Assembly: GCF_020075705.1 (NCBI RefSeq)
Contig: NZ_JAIQUM010000020.1
Coordinates: 5,841-69,840, forward strand
Origin: Metabacillus rhizolycopersici
GTDB lineage: Bacteria; Bacillota; Bacilli; Bacillales; Bacillaceae
DNA length: 64,000 nt
Direction of reading: 5' to 3'
Shown piece by piece: positions 36,255-45,406 of the stretch. The position numbers and the translations under genes were made by a program. How positions within the stretch are numbered: position 1 is the stretch's first letter; the number at the start of each line of letters is the position of its first letter. The notes under the pieces are model-generated. The model was not told where the DNA came from. It did no database searches and worked only from the letters and a program-made list of their open reading frames with translations.

Positions 36255-37775
36255 ATGGAACATCTAGGATGGGTGTCATTGATACCGCCATTATTAGCAA
36301 TTGTGGCGGCGCTTGTGACAAAAAACGTTATTATTTCATTATTTTTAGGTACTTTTTCTGGAGTTTTAATTTTAGCTAGTGGGATGCCACTGACTGCAAC
36401 TAAAACGATGATTGGCGAATATTTATTTGTTCAATTAACAGACGGTTACAACGCAGGAGTACTTGTTCTACTTGTGTTTATCGGTGGGTTTGTGGCCCTA
36501 ATGGAAAAATCAGGTGGAGCCGCTGCTTTTGCTGAAAAGGTCATCAAATTTTTAAATACAAAGGCGAAAACACAACTTGCCGCTTGGTTTGGCGGTATTA
36601 TTATATTTTTCTCAGATCTCGGTACACCACTTTTAGTAGGACCTATTTTTGAAAAGGTATTTGATAAGGCAAAAATTTCTAGAGAAAAATTAGCGTGGAT
36701 TATTGATTCAACTTCTTCCCCTGTAGCCGTTCTTATCCCATTCATAGGCTGGGGCGTTTATATCATGGGACTTATTCAAAAAGAGTTCGATAGTTTAAAA
36801 ATTACTGAAACAGATTGGGATGCTTTCATGCAAGCTATTCCATTTCAATTCTATCCAATCTTAGCGGTATTATTGGTACCACTTGTTGCATTAACAAAAC
36901 TCGAGTTTGGCGCGATGGCCAGAGCTGAAAAGCGTGTACAAGAAACAGGCGCTATATTTTGGCCAAACTCCAAACCAATGAGAAAACCCGACAATATGGT
37001 AGAACTGCAGAATACAAAGAGCAAGGCAAGCTTAATATTGGTTCCGCTCTTAGTATTACTCGTGACTTTATTCGGAATGCTAATTCCTCTTGGATTTCCA
37101 TTTGAAAAAATTGATGGCAGTGCCTTCCGTGTCGCTTTAACAACTGCTTACTTATTCGCAGCAATCGTACTAATTGTCATGATGGTTGTCTATAAAGTTA
37201 AAAAATTTGGGGAAGTCTTCGATATTTATTTATCAGGTATGCAAAGAATGATGACTGTCGCTGCTATTCTTGTCCTTGCTTGGTCACTAGGAACCGTGAT
37301 GAAAAACTTAGGAACGGCCAATTATGTAGTCGAAATCATGGATGGAAATATCCCTGTTTACTTGATCCCTGCTATTCTTTTTGTGGGTGGCGCATGTATG
37401 TCATTTGCAACTGGTACATCATGGGGTACGTTTGCTATCATGATGCCACTTGCAATTCCAATGGCTGTTCACCTCGATGCTTCAATCTATATCTGTATTG
37501 GGGCCGTGTTATCAGGAGGAATCTTCGGGGACCACTGTTCACCAATCTCTGATACTTCAATCCTATCTTCAACTGGAGCTGGGACCGACCATATGGATCA
37601 CGTAAAAACACAACTTCCATATGCTCTGATGAACGGAGCTTCAGCACTTGCTGCTTTCTTAATTGCTGGTATGACTTCAAGCGTCCTATCCCTTGGAGCG
37701 GCTATTATCTTCATGATTGTAGCGGTTTTCGTTATTTCGAAATGGCAGAGAAAAAACAGTGTTAGTGTTCAATAA
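36255..37775 (+). CDS. Na+/H+ antiporter, NhaC family
   Basis: 506 residues with 11-13 hydrophobic segments. PF03553 family landmarks: KSGGAAAFAEKV, the intramembrane FSDLGTPLLVGPIF, IDSTSSPVAVLIPFIGWGVY and GDHCSPISDTSILSSTGAG. It exchanges Na+ or an organic acid pair against protons at the membrane; close relatives include YheL and the malate/lactate antiporter MleN, so the substrate is uncertain. Monocistronic, with AGGAGGACATC upstream and terminators following. Confidence 0.88.
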   Translation: MEHLGWVSLIPPLLAIVAALVTKNVIISLFLGTFSGVLILASGMPLTATKTMIGEYLFVQLTDGYNAGVLVLLVFIGGFVALMEKSGGAAAFAEKVIKFLNTKAKTQLAAWFGGIIIFFSDLGTPLLVGPIFEKVFDKAKISREKLAWIIDSTSSPVAVLIPFIGWGVYIMGLIQKEFDSLKITETDWDAFMQAIPFQFYPILAVLLVPLVALTKLEFGAMARAEKRVQETGAIFWPNSKPMRKPDNMVELQNTKSKASLILVPLLVLLVTLFGMLIPLGFPFEKIDGSAFRVALTTAYLFAAIVLIVMMVVYKVKKFGEVFDIYLSGMQRMMTVAAILVLAWSLGTVMKNLGTANYVVEIMDGNIPVYLIPAILFVGGACMSFATGTSWGTFAIMMPLAIPMAVHLDASIYICIGAVLSGGIFGDHCSPISDTSILSSTGAGTDHMDHVKTQLPYALMNGASALAAFLIAGMTSSVLSLGAAIIFMIVAVFVISKWQRKNSVSVQ

Positions 37776-37856
37776 GAGAGATTATTTCAAAGTGGCTTCT
37801 AGGCCCTTACTTCTCTTATGATGTATTAACATAGAAAAAGACATCTCTAGTAGCAA

Positions 37857-37905
37857 AAATGAAAGCAGTGGAATTCGCCAATCGAATCTCACTGCTTTTC
37901 ACATT
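37857..37905 (+). terminator. Hairpin/terminator after nhaC
   Basis: Stem GAAAGCAGTGGAATTCG / CGAATCTCACTGCTTTTC with a 5-nt loop, then T-rich sequence. Confidence 0.7.
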
Positions 37906-38060
37906 TTACAAGTTGAAAAAATATAACCATTTTTTCAATTTTTTAACTAAAGAGGCCCTTATTTTTTTCCCAAAAACCCTTCAACAAATGATTTTGTCGT
38001 TTCATTTGTTACAACATCTTCATAACTACTTAGGCGCATTTGCTTGCTTTTAGAAAAACC

Positions 38061-38112
38061 AAAAAGCGACCTTGTCAATTAAATGAACATAACAAGGTCG
38101 CTTACATTATTT
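38061..38112 (-). terminator. Terminator (dispersed hairpin family 3, copy 2)
   Basis: Stem AGCGACCTTGT / ACAAGGTCGCT, with a T-run on the minus strand. Same layout as the hemH terminator at 21656-21702. Confidence 0.8.
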
Positions 38113-38148
38113 CCTCACTCATAACTTTTTACCCTTTCAGTTTATTAA

Positions 38149-38292
38149 CTAGTTAATATATTGTTTTTCCATTTTTGTTTCCGACTGTTCCCGTGCATCC
38201 TCATTAAACTGATTGAATAAATAAGTTAAATACGAATTTAATTCAAAACGATCTCCATTAACAAAGTCAGTTAAAATCAGTTTATTCTTCAT
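38149..38292 (-). CDS. Small hypothetical protein
   Basis: 47 residues from the ATG at 38292 (GGTGGGG upstream), starting MKNKLILTDFVNGDRFELNS and ending in an acidic, glutamine-rich tail. No membrane segment. It lies about 90 bp downstream of the IDEAL-domain gene on the same strand and before a terminator, consistent with a two-gene unit. Family not recognised. Confidence 0.55.
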   Translation of the reverse strand: MKNKLILTDFVNGDRFELNSYLTYLFNQFNEDAREQSETKMEKQYIN

Positions 38293-38380
38293 TGACACTT
38301 TCCCCACCCTTACAATTATTTTTATCTTCATCCTTTCCAAACTATCAATCTCTTATACATCCATAACAATTTTTCTAGAT

Positions 38381-38590
38381 TTAGGTAGTAATGTAACTCT
38401 TTAGTTCCTCAGTTAATCGGAGGAACTCTTGCTTATTTCGATCTTTTAACGAGCGGTCAATTTCCTTAAGAATTTGATCTTTCCGGTAATCACGAGAAAC
38501 TTTATCTAACACCATTTCAACATATAAAGAATTAACAGTTTCTGTATCTACTTTAGGTTGTTGTGACGCACTACGTAAAAATTTCCCCAT
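38381..38590 (-). CDS. IDEAL-domain protein
   Basis: 69 residues. The IDEAL domain spans about residues 22-65: LYVEMVLDKVSRDYRKDQIL, EIDRSLKDRNKQEFLRLTEE. The domain is short and helical and occurs in several Bacillus small proteins and adaptor-like factors (for example at the ComK-degrading adaptor's tail). GGAGATGG lies upstream of the ATG. The function is unknown. Confidence 0.8.
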   Translation of the reverse strand: MGKFLRSASQQPKVDTETVNSLYVEMVLDKVSRDYRKDQILKEIDRSLKDRNKQEFLRLTEELKSYITT

Positions 38591-39012
38591 TGGAAACCAT
38601 CTCCTTACTCTTTTTTTTTACAGACTAATAAGCTTATCTTTTCCCTGGATCGGTTCCACCTACCACAAAAGCTGTGACGGCCATTAATGCTATGCTATCC
38701 TATCTATCTTTAATTGTAACTGAAAACGCTTACAATTACAAATGATATTGAAAAAATTCTTATTAAAGGAAAATAAAGGAATATCCATTTTCTAATATCC
38801 CCTTAGTAATATTCCATTAAATTTATCAAAAACGCTTAAATTATAGTGTTAATAAGCTTCAGTTCGTTCGATAATCTTTCAGTTAATAACAAAACTGACG
38901 TATGTCAACTTACACGTCAGTTTTGAAGTTGTTTTATCGTTTAGCACCTATACTTACTTGATATAAAAGAAAGGTGACCTTCTGTGAGAATTGCTTTAAT
39001 GCATCCTAGAAG
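38591..39012. other. Spacer with one terminator
   Basis: About 420 bp. The only clear structure is the hairpin at 38889-38926 after the small membrane protein gene. No ORF is supported. Confidence 0.4.
38889..38926 (-). terminator. Terminator after the small membrane protein
   Basis: Stem AAAACTGACGT / ACGTCAGTTTT with a 12-nt loop; T-rich on both sides. Confidence 0.7.
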
Positions 39013-39219
39013 TTAGCTTTTATTATCTTTTCTCTTCATTATTTCCCTTATGCAAAGCATGATTAATACAATGATTAAACAAATAGTAATGATATTTAAC
39101 CAAAATAAATGGAACAAAAGGTTATTTAAGCTATCCATTACTATTAAAACGATTAATACATTCCATAATCGTGTTTGAGCCTTACTTTGACTACTCGATT
39201 TTTCAAAAAACAGGCCCAC
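39013..39219 (-). CDS. Small membrane protein (GTG start)
   Basis: 68 residues from a GTG at 39219 with GGGGTGG upstream. Two hydrophobic helices (LWNVLIVLIVMDSLNNLLF; LNIITICLIIVLIMLCI) and a basic C-terminus REIMKRKDNKS. Unrecognised; supported by the ribosome site and the terminator downstream. Confidence 0.5.
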   Translation of the reverse strand: MGLFFEKSSSQSKAQTRLWNVLIVLIVMDSLNNLLFHLFWLNIITICLIIVLIMLCIREIMKRKDNKS

Positions 39220-39358
39220 TCTGAGGCCACCCCGATTCCAAAAAAGCCAAATTAATAAAATGATATTATTCCATTTTCACCCATTTAAATTTACCCTTCA
39301 AATAATTATTTGAACATAGCCTAAACTAAACTGCTACTAAAATGTCCATTCTTGAATT

Positions 39359-40864
39359 TTACACTAACTCACTTACGAACTCTTCCTTATTAGTTTTTTC
39401 ATCGACCTTGCCATGATCTAATCGAATCTCAGGTGTATTTGTCATCGTACCTTGATTAGTAAATCCATTCGACCTTGAAGCGTATGACTTTACTAATTCT
39501 GCTACATCAATACCTATCATTTCTTTCAATGGCTCTTGCATTTCAACCATTGTTTTTGTAATGCTCCTTCCAAAAGATGGGACACCTTGCCCGTTACCCG
39601 AATCAATAATTTTTACCGATTCAATATTGTTAAGTGGTTGGGCAATTTTCTCAGCAAATACTGGGAGCATTTCAATTAATTTCTCAGTAATAATGACATC
39701 ACCGTGTTTTTCCATCGCTTCAGCTAATAGCTTACGAGCTTCCGCTTCAGCCTTACCTCGTTCGCGAATAACATCAGCTTCAGCAGAACCTTCCTCCCTG
39801 CGAATCTTAGCCTTTGCTTCCCCATCAATCTCAAGCTTACGCGCCTCTGCTTCCGCTTTACGTGTAGTTTCATAGTATTCAGCATCAGCTTTTGCTTTAC
39901 GAACTTTACTTTCCTCTTCCTCTAACTTAACAGCTCGTTCCCGTTCTAGAAATTGAAGTGTTAATTCCTCTTCTTTTACTTCTTTCGCCAGTTTTGCCTT
40001 TTCTAACTCATAGGACTGTTCTGATTTCGCTCGAGCACGCTCCGTTTCTTCTTTGAAGGCAGCGTCTTTAATATCCTTTTCCTTTTTTGACTCTGCAATG
40101 GCAATTTGACGTTTGTATTCTTCCTCTTTGGCCTCTTGGTCAGTTTGTGCTTTATGAATACGAGTTTCACGCTCATTGTTAGCTTCTGCAATTTCTGCTA
40201 GTTTACGAACTTCAGCAATACGGGGTCTCCCTAAGTTTTCTAAGTAACCATTCTCCTCATCAGCATCACGTAAATCAGTAAGACCTAAGGACGTAATTTT
40301 GAACCCCATTAAGTCCAGTTGTTTTTGTGCTATTTCAGATACATCATAATTGAATTTTTCTCGATCACTGTTAATATCTTCTACCGTCATTTTAGAAAGA
40401 ATTGCACGAAGGTTACTACCTAACACCTCAATGATTTCAGCTTCAATCTCATCTTGGTCTTTCCCTAAGAACTGCTCCGCATAGTTTGCAATCCCGTTTA
40501 ATGTATCTGCTACCTTAACCATTGCTACAGCATCAGCAACAATTGGCACACCACCATTTGTGTAAACTCTTGGCGTTGATAACTTCAACTGAAATGATGT
40601 AAGATTTACAGGTGTTGATGTTTGGAATCGTCTTAATTGATAGCCCCCACCTCTGATGATCTTCATTGAACGTCCTTCTTGGTCAGAGAAAATATTGGAC
40701 TCTTTCTCAGGATCACCTAACTTCGGTCCTGTAATAACTAAAGCTTCGTTGGACTTCGCTGTTCGGTAACGATATCTTACCCAAAAGAAATACCCAACAC
40801 CTCCTAATGCAGCAACAATCAACACTGGAATTAAAAATATAAGTGCTCCAAAAAAATTGAACAT
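39359..40864 (-). CDS. floT: Flotillin-like protein FloT (YuaG)
   Basis: 501 residues from the ATG at 40864 (GGAGGGG upstream); an in-frame 36-residue upstream extension is ignored. An N-terminal membrane hairpin (residues 3-27) is followed by the SPFH/band-7 domain (about 30-220) and a flotillin coiled-coil region rich in EAEARK / AKAE repeats (about 230-410). It organises membrane microdomains and fluidity. In B. subtilis floT follows yuaF (an NfeD-like gene); no NfeD gene is adjacent here. Confidence 0.92.
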   Translation of the reverse strand: MFNFFGALIFLIPVLIVAALGGVGYFFWVRYRYRTAKSNEALVITGPKLGDPEKESNIFSDQEGRSMKIIRGGGYQLRRFQTSTPVNLTSFQLKLSTPRVYTNGGVPIVADAVAMVKVADTLNGIANYAEQFLGKDQDEIEAEIIEVLGSNLRAILSKMTVEDINSDREKFNYDVSEIAQKQLDLMGFKITSLGLTDLRDADEENGYLENLGRPRIAEVRKLAEIAEANNERETRIHKAQTDQEAKEEEYKRQIAIAESKKEKDIKDAAFKEETERARAKSEQSYELEKAKLAKEVKEEELTLQFLERERAVKLEEEESKVRKAKADAEYYETTRKAEAEARKLEIDGEAKAKIRREEGSAEADVIRERGKAEAEARKLLAEAMEKHGDVIITEKLIEMLPVFAEKIAQPLNNIESVKIIDSGNGQGVPSFGRSITKTMVEMQEPLKEMIGIDVAELVKSYASRSNGFTNQGTMTNTPEIRLDHGKVDEKTNKEEFVSELV

Positions 40865-41053
40865 TCTCGCTTCCCCTCCTGTATGTATTATTTTATAAAA
40901 CCCTACAATTGTAGAGTATTTAACAAAGATCGTTATAAGCGCTTTAAATTCACCTTTAAGTAAACCCTTCATAACTACTTACATGTTCATATACCTAATA
41001 CGAATAGGAGCGCTTAAAGTTTCAAAACTTTGGAAATTATAATAGTTATTAAA
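40865..41053. other. Spacer between floT and the ecs terminator
   Basis: About 190 bp holding the floT ribosome site and promoter region. No ORF supported. Confidence 0.4.
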
Positions 41054-41109
41054 AAATAGAAGCAGTGTCATTTCATCAAATTGTGAAATACACTGCTTCT
41101 ATTTTTTTC
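41054..41109 (-). terminator. Terminator of the ecsABC operon
   Basis: Long stem AAAATAGAAGCAGTG...CACTGCTTCTATTTT with a partly paired TCATTTCA/TGAAAT inner part and T-runs on both sides. Confidence 0.9.
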
Positions 41110-41184
41110 CTTGTATAAAGTGAGACTTCTAATATCTGGGTTTTGCTGCACTTTAATCTGCAATAAAAATGATTCAGTCGAATT

Positions 41185-41895
41185 TCAACGACTAGAAAAA
41201 ATCCTTAATCGATAGCAATTCATTGCACATTCACCAAGATGCTGAACAAGGTGGTAATTAGCCACTCCTCCAACGACCGCGCCAATACCAGGAAGAAATT
41301 GCAGTAGCTTCACAAGATCGATATAGTCCCTGTACTCCTGTTGGAAGATTTGCCAATCTAAATCCTTCACTTCATGTTTTTTCGTTTCCCAATGTTCAAT
41401 CTTATCAAGGGTTTCTTCTTTATATGTCTCACTTGAAAATGCTAATTGAAATACATATAAAAGAAATAACCGTTCTTCGTACTCCCTCGTGCTGTAGCCA
41501 TAAATACTTGCTACTTCGAATAAAAACTTCATTTTTATACTTAAAAACAGTGGAAAATCCGCCAATCCTAAGAAAATACCACCAGCACCGGTTGATGCAC
41601 CTTCGATCGCTGCTGTTTTTTTATATGTCTCGATCGATTTCTTTACTAGATTTTCGCGTTCTTCAAAGGAAAGGTTTTCAATTTCCTTAGGCTGTGTCGT
41701 AATATTTGATCCTACTAGTGTTGCCTGAACCATTTTCTTAATACTCTCAGTAATCGTATTGTGGACCTTTTCAGGAATCAATTGATTAATCTTACCTTGG
41801 GCCTTTTTTGAAGAACGTTCAAAAAAGGATGGCCTTCTTAATTGTTTATGCTTCCAGCGCCTTGCATCTTCTGACATTTGTGTTTCATAACTCAT
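41185..41895 (-). CDS. ecsC: EcsC protein
   Basis: 236 residues, the PF12787 EcsC family: PFEKLINQ-like N-terminal amphipathic stretch, a central IEGASTGAGGIFLGLADFPLF and a C-terminal FLPGIGAVVGGVANYHLVQH. The role is unknown. It is the third gene of the ecs operon, 3 bp after ecsB. Confidence 0.93.
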   Translation of the reverse strand: MSYETQMSEDARRWKHKQLRRPSFFERSSKKAQGKINQLIPEKVHNTITESIKKMVQATLVGSNITTQPKEIENLSFEERENLVKKSIETYKKTAAIEGASTGAGGIFLGLADFPLFLSIKMKFLFEVASIYGYSTREYEERLFLLYVFQLAFSSETYKEETLDKIEHWETKKHEVKDLDWQIFQQEYRDYIDLVKLLQFLPGIGAVVGGVANYHLVQHLGECAMNCYRLRIFSSR

Positions 41896-41898
41896 CCC

Positions 41899-43125
41899 TT
41901 AAACACCCTTTTCACTCTTCTTTAATCGATTTCTCATATAAACAAGAACGAACAAACTAACAAATATCGCATTGACACTTAAAGTCACGATAAATATGGC
42001 AATTGTGGATAATAACAATGTAACGATCGCAAAAATAATGACTTGCGCTAGTAGAATACGGAATATTATCTTCAAGAAACTATTTAGCTTATACTTTTCT
42101 GCGGTTGGATAAAGATTCGGTAGTTCCAATAATTCAAAATGCTTATATAAGCTCATAATCTGAATCCCCGTTAAAAACGTAAAAACAATAACAACGATGA
42201 CATTTCCAACCAGTTGATTATTGATAAAGGTTAGAATGACACTGCCAATCATTGTAAGCCTAATAACGATTCCAAAATAATCGCCTGAACGAAGAAACCC
42301 TCGTACATATAAATATTCATATACACTCTTTTGATGATACTTTACTTGCTGCAATATCCAGTCGAGGTACTTCCGGCGTTTTGCTGCTTTTTTCAATTTT
42401 GGTACATCTGTAAACAGATTTGCAATTTTATAAAAAGATTGCTTCTTTTCTTCTTCCTTTTTGATTAGTTGGTCCCACTTTATTCCTTTGGACTTTACAA
42501 GTTTTGAAAAATAAACATCATATGCCGTCATAAGTAGGAATACGATCAAGACAAAAAGATATTGCTCGGAAAAAATAAAAAAGATCGCAGAAGCATTCAA
42601 GGCAAATCGAACAAAAAAATCACTCCACTTAGCCGATGCCTCTGTAAAAAACCCCATTTTCCAGCTTATGCGTAAATTCCAATATTTTACGAGTAGAAGC
42701 AAAATTAAGCTATAGAGTAACACACTTCCGTTCGCAGAAATAACTTTAACATATAGTGGTGCAAACAATATGATGGCAACAATGATCACGAAGCTTTGCG
42801 TAATCATACTGTAGGAAAAAGCTTTTTGAAAATAATTGTTTAACTTATATTCCATCGGAAGCAGGAACATCATATCCGCTTCTTTCAACAATGTACGGAC
42901 ATTTGAGCTAATGACAATAAATGAAAACACAATCGTCATAATGATAATTGCTGGGAAATCCGGTGATATTGTTTCCAGCCATTTTGAGTAAGTTAATGCT
43001 CCACCTGCTGCTAAGAAGATAAACACAAAAAGAAGATGGTCATTTAACATATACTTCAGGTAAGCTCTTGTTTCATTTATATGATGATTAACCCTCTTTT
43101 TCCAAATTTCATCAATGCTCTTCAT
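41899..43125 (-). CDS. ecsB: ABC transporter permease EcsB
   Basis: 408 residues with about six to eight membrane segments (LLFVFIFLAAGGALTYSKWL; FPAIIIMTIVFSFIVISSNV and others), matching EcsB. With EcsA it forms an ABC exporter required for normal exoprotein processing, sporulation and competence in B. subtilis, and for RasP intramembrane protease function. It overlaps ecsA by 14 bp. Confidence 0.94.
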   Translation of the reverse strand: MKSIDEIWKKRVNHHINETRAYLKYMLNDHLLFVFIFLAAGGALTYSKWLETISPDFPAIIIMTIVFSFIVISSNVRTLLKEADMMFLLPMEYKLNNYFQKAFSYSMITQSFVIIVAIILFAPLYVKVISANGSVLLYSLILLLLVKYWNLRISWKMGFFTEASAKWSDFFVRFALNASAIFFIFSEQYLFVLIVFLLMTAYDVYFSKLVKSKGIKWDQLIKKEEEKKQSFYKIANLFTDVPKLKKAAKRRKYLDWILQQVKYHQKSVYEYLYVRGFLRSGDYFGIVIRLTMIGSVILTFINNQLVGNVIVVIVFTFLTGIQIMSLYKHFELLELPNLYPTAEKYKLNSFLKIIFRILLAQVIIFAIVTLLLSTIAIFIVTLSVNAIFVSLFVLVYMRNRLKKSEKGV

Positions 43126-43858
43126 CTTGATCTTCCTTTGTTAACTGAATATAAAGATCATCTAAAGTTGCATCCTTCATTCTAAACTGTTCCCTTAGCT
43201 GCATCAATGTTCCTTTAGCTCGAATTTCTCCATTATGTAAAATAATAAACGAATCACAGTATCGTTCAGCTGTAGCAAGAATATGCGTTGACATAAGGAT
43301 TGCCGATCCTTGTGTTTTTGCCTTTTCCATCATTTCTAATAATGAATTTATGGCAAGTGGATCCAACCCAACGAATGGTTCGTCAATGATATATAGTGCA
43401 GGCTCAATTAAAAATGCACACATGATCATAACCTTTTGCTTCATCCCTTTTGAAAAATGAGCTGGAAACCATTTTAACCTTTTCTCCATTCTAAATTCCT
43501 TTAGTAACGGTTGAAGTCGTTTTTCGAACATTTCTTTATTTAAGCCATAGGCCATTGCCGTTAATTCAAGATGCTCATAAAGCGTTAACTCATCATATAA
43601 AATAGGTGTTTCAGGAATAAAGCTAAACTTCGAGCGATAAGCTGCTGGATCATCCGCAAATGTTTTTCCATTGATTGAAATAAGGCCTTTTTGCGCTTCC
43701 ATTAATCCGATGATATGTTTAATAGTTGTACTTTTCCCTGCTCCATTTAACCCAATCAGTCCGACGATTTGACCATTATCTACTTCAAATGAAATATCCT
43801 TTAAAACAGGATTTCGTGAATATCCACCTGTTAAGTGATCTATTTTTAACAACGTCAT
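43112..43858 (-). CDS. ecsA: ABC transporter ATP-binding protein EcsA
   Basis: 248 residues. Walker A GLNGAGKST (about residues 36-44), signature HFSKGMKQKVMIMC, Walker B LYIIDEPFVGLDP and switch histidine in LMSTHIL. It drives EcsB. It is the first gene of the operon, divergent from hit across the 0.9-kb repeat region. Confidence 0.95.
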   Translation of the reverse strand: MTLLKIDHLTGGYSRNPVLKDISFEVDNGQIVGLIGLNGAGKSTTIKHIIGLMEAQKGLISINGKTFADDPAAYRSKFSFIPETPILYDELTLYEHLELTAMAYGLNKEMFEKRLQPLLKEFRMEKRLKWFPAHFSKGMKQKVMIMCAFLIEPALYIIDEPFVGLDPLAINSLLEMMEKAKTQGSAILMSTHILATAERYCDSFIILHNGEIRAKGTLMQLREQFRMKDATLDDLYIQLTKEDQDEEH

Positions 43859-44002
43859 TTTTTGTGGATCTCCTTTTTCTTTTTATCTTATCAAAATCAA
43901 ATACACTTGTCCTAATTGAGATTATTTTTTTTCGTATAAAAGACGATAAACGGGACATCATAATTAGTGAGGAAGGGATAGCTTGTCAAAACGAAAACCT
44001 TA

Positions 44003-44530
44003 AAATGAGGTGTTTGTCCCAGACAACTTTTTTGACTCAAAGGGAGTTAATTATTCTAAACCATTGAATGCGAAATGAGGTGTCTACGGGCCGCAATTCT
44101 CTGAATTAGACGCTCGCATTTTACATCATATTGTAAATGCAAAGACAACAACCTTTTATTCCTATTTATTGTTAGGCTTATTTAAACACTTAACAAGGGG
44201 ATGGTCGTTTTGGACAATGGTGATTATCACATCAGATAGCATTTAAATAAATGTTAAATGAGGTGTTTATCAAACGCAGGTAACCTTTTCTAAAAAATAG
44301 ACTAGTGTAACCATTCATTACGAAATGAGGTGTCTACGGGCCGTAATTCTCTGAATTAGACGCTCGCATTTTACACATTTTGTAAATGAGGTGTTTGTCA
44401 AAGACAAAGACATTTTCTCTATATTGTTAGGCTAAATAACACTTAACAAGGGGATGGTCGCATTGAACAATGGAGATTTCACATCAAATAGCATTTATAA
44501 CAAATGTTAAATGAGGTGTTTATCAAAGAT
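44003..44530. repeat. 253-bp tandem repeat, two full units and a partial third
   Basis: The 11-mer AAATGAGGTGT occurs at 44003, 44073, 44256, 44323, 44384 and 44509. Corresponding positions are exactly 253 bp apart (44003, 44256, 44509), defining units 44003-44255 and 44256-44508 and a partial third. Shared blocks include TCTACGGGCC, AATTCTCTGAATTAGACGC and AACAAGGGGATGGTCG. Unit 1 lacks about 10 bases at the place of the fifth 11-mer. Many copies are followed by a tiny hairpin such as TTTGTC-AAA-GACAAA. No ORF of note on either strand. Confidence 0.9.
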
Positions 44531-44568
44531 AATATCCCATAAACTTGAGTTTTAACTTCCCTTCTTCA

Positions 44569-44607
44569 GGAACAGGGTGATCATCCGATTCACCCTGTTC
44601 TTTTTTT
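44569..44607 (+). terminator. Plus-strand terminator between the tandem repeat and hit
   Basis: Perfect stem GAACAGGGTGA / TCACCCTGTTC with a 9-nt loop, then TTTTTTT on the plus strand only. Confidence 0.9.
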
Positions 44608-44751
44608 CGTTTATTATGGTAAAATACGGTTAACACTAGTAAAGTGAGACTCCTATCAATGGGTGTTTCTACCAATTAATAAGGAATAAACATGCACTAC
44701 AAATGATGCTGAAAATAGTTCTTTGAAAATTTTTTGGAGGTATGTAAGAAA

Positions 44752-45174
44752 ATGAGTGATTGTATTTTTTGTAAAATAGTTAATGGTGAAATTCCAAGTG
44801 CTAAGGTGTTTGAAAACGAGCATGTCTTTGCATTTCTTGATCTTAGCCAAGTAACAAAAGGTCATACGCTTGTCATTCCAAAAGTACATAAAGAAAATAT
44901 TTTTGAATTAACACCTGAAATTGCAAGTAAAGTATTTGAGGTTGTCCCACAAATTGCAAATTCAATAAAAAAGCAATTTCAACCTGAAGGATTGAACTTA
45001 CTGAACAATAATGGTGCACTTGCAGGACAATCTGTCTTTCATTATCACATGCACATCATCCCAAGATACGGAAAAGGTGACGGATTTGGCGCTGTTTGGA
45101 AATCCCATGAAGATCAATACACACCTGAAAAGCTACAAGAGATTGCCACTGCGATAAAAGATGGGTTGGAATAA
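44752..45174 (+). CDS. hit: HIT-family protein Hit
   Basis: 140 residues from the ATG at 44752 (GGAGG upstream); six earlier in-frame codons are ignored. Zinc-site cysteines in SDCIFCKIVNGEIPSAKV and the histidine triad in SVFHYHMHIIPRY are complete. It hydrolyses AMP-linked nucleotides such as AMP-NH2-type compounds. Neighbour of ecsA, divergent, as in B. subtilis. Confidence 0.94.
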   Translation: MSDCIFCKIVNGEIPSAKVFENEHVFAFLDLSQVTKGHTLVIPKVHKENIFELTPEIASKVFEVVPQIANSIKKQFQPEGLNLLNNNGALAGQSVFHYHMHIIPRYGKGDGFGAVWKSHEDQYTPEKLQEIATAIKDGLE

Positions 45175-45177
45175 CGT

Positions 45178-45220
45178 CTAAAAAACCAAAGGTGCATTTT
45201 ATTGCAATTTTGGTTTTTTT
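45178..45220 (+). terminator. hit terminator
   Basis: Imperfect stem AAAACCAAAGGTGCA / TGCAATTTTGGTTTT with a 6-nt loop and a T-run. Confidence 0.75.
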
Positions 45221-45406
45221 CTGTAGAATTTCGCCAGCTTATCGTAAAAGCAAGATTTTATCGAATCGGATTTCCTACCATTTAATCTGCTGACCAACTT
45301 TTTTTACGGCTGTCACAAACATGAAAATATTCAGTCTATATTTCCTTCTCTTTTCATGGTAGGATATGAGTATTATTTTACGAACAAAATCAAGGAGGAC
45401 ACTACA

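Larger units (their letters stand above)
44003..44607 (+). ncRNA. Possible non-coding transcript covering the tandem repeat
   Basis: A strong plus-strand terminator at 44569-44607 lies downstream of the repeats, yet no plus-strand gene precedes it (ecsA is on the other strand and hit starts at 44752). A transcript over the repeats would explain it. A candidate promoter is TTGACT-17-TCTAAA at 44033-44061, which is weak. Inferred, not proven. Confidence 0.35.

Noticed and set aside
44192..44232. Short peptide ORFs (MVVLDNGDYHIR and its copy) in the tandem repeat
   Set aside because: The frame is not kept between the two units because of a one-base difference, so no coding selection is seen.
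44003..44530. CRISPR array between ecsA and hit
   Set aside because: The 11-mers are irregularly spaced (61-183 bp) inside a 253-bp duplicated unit; there are no uniform spacers and no cas genes.
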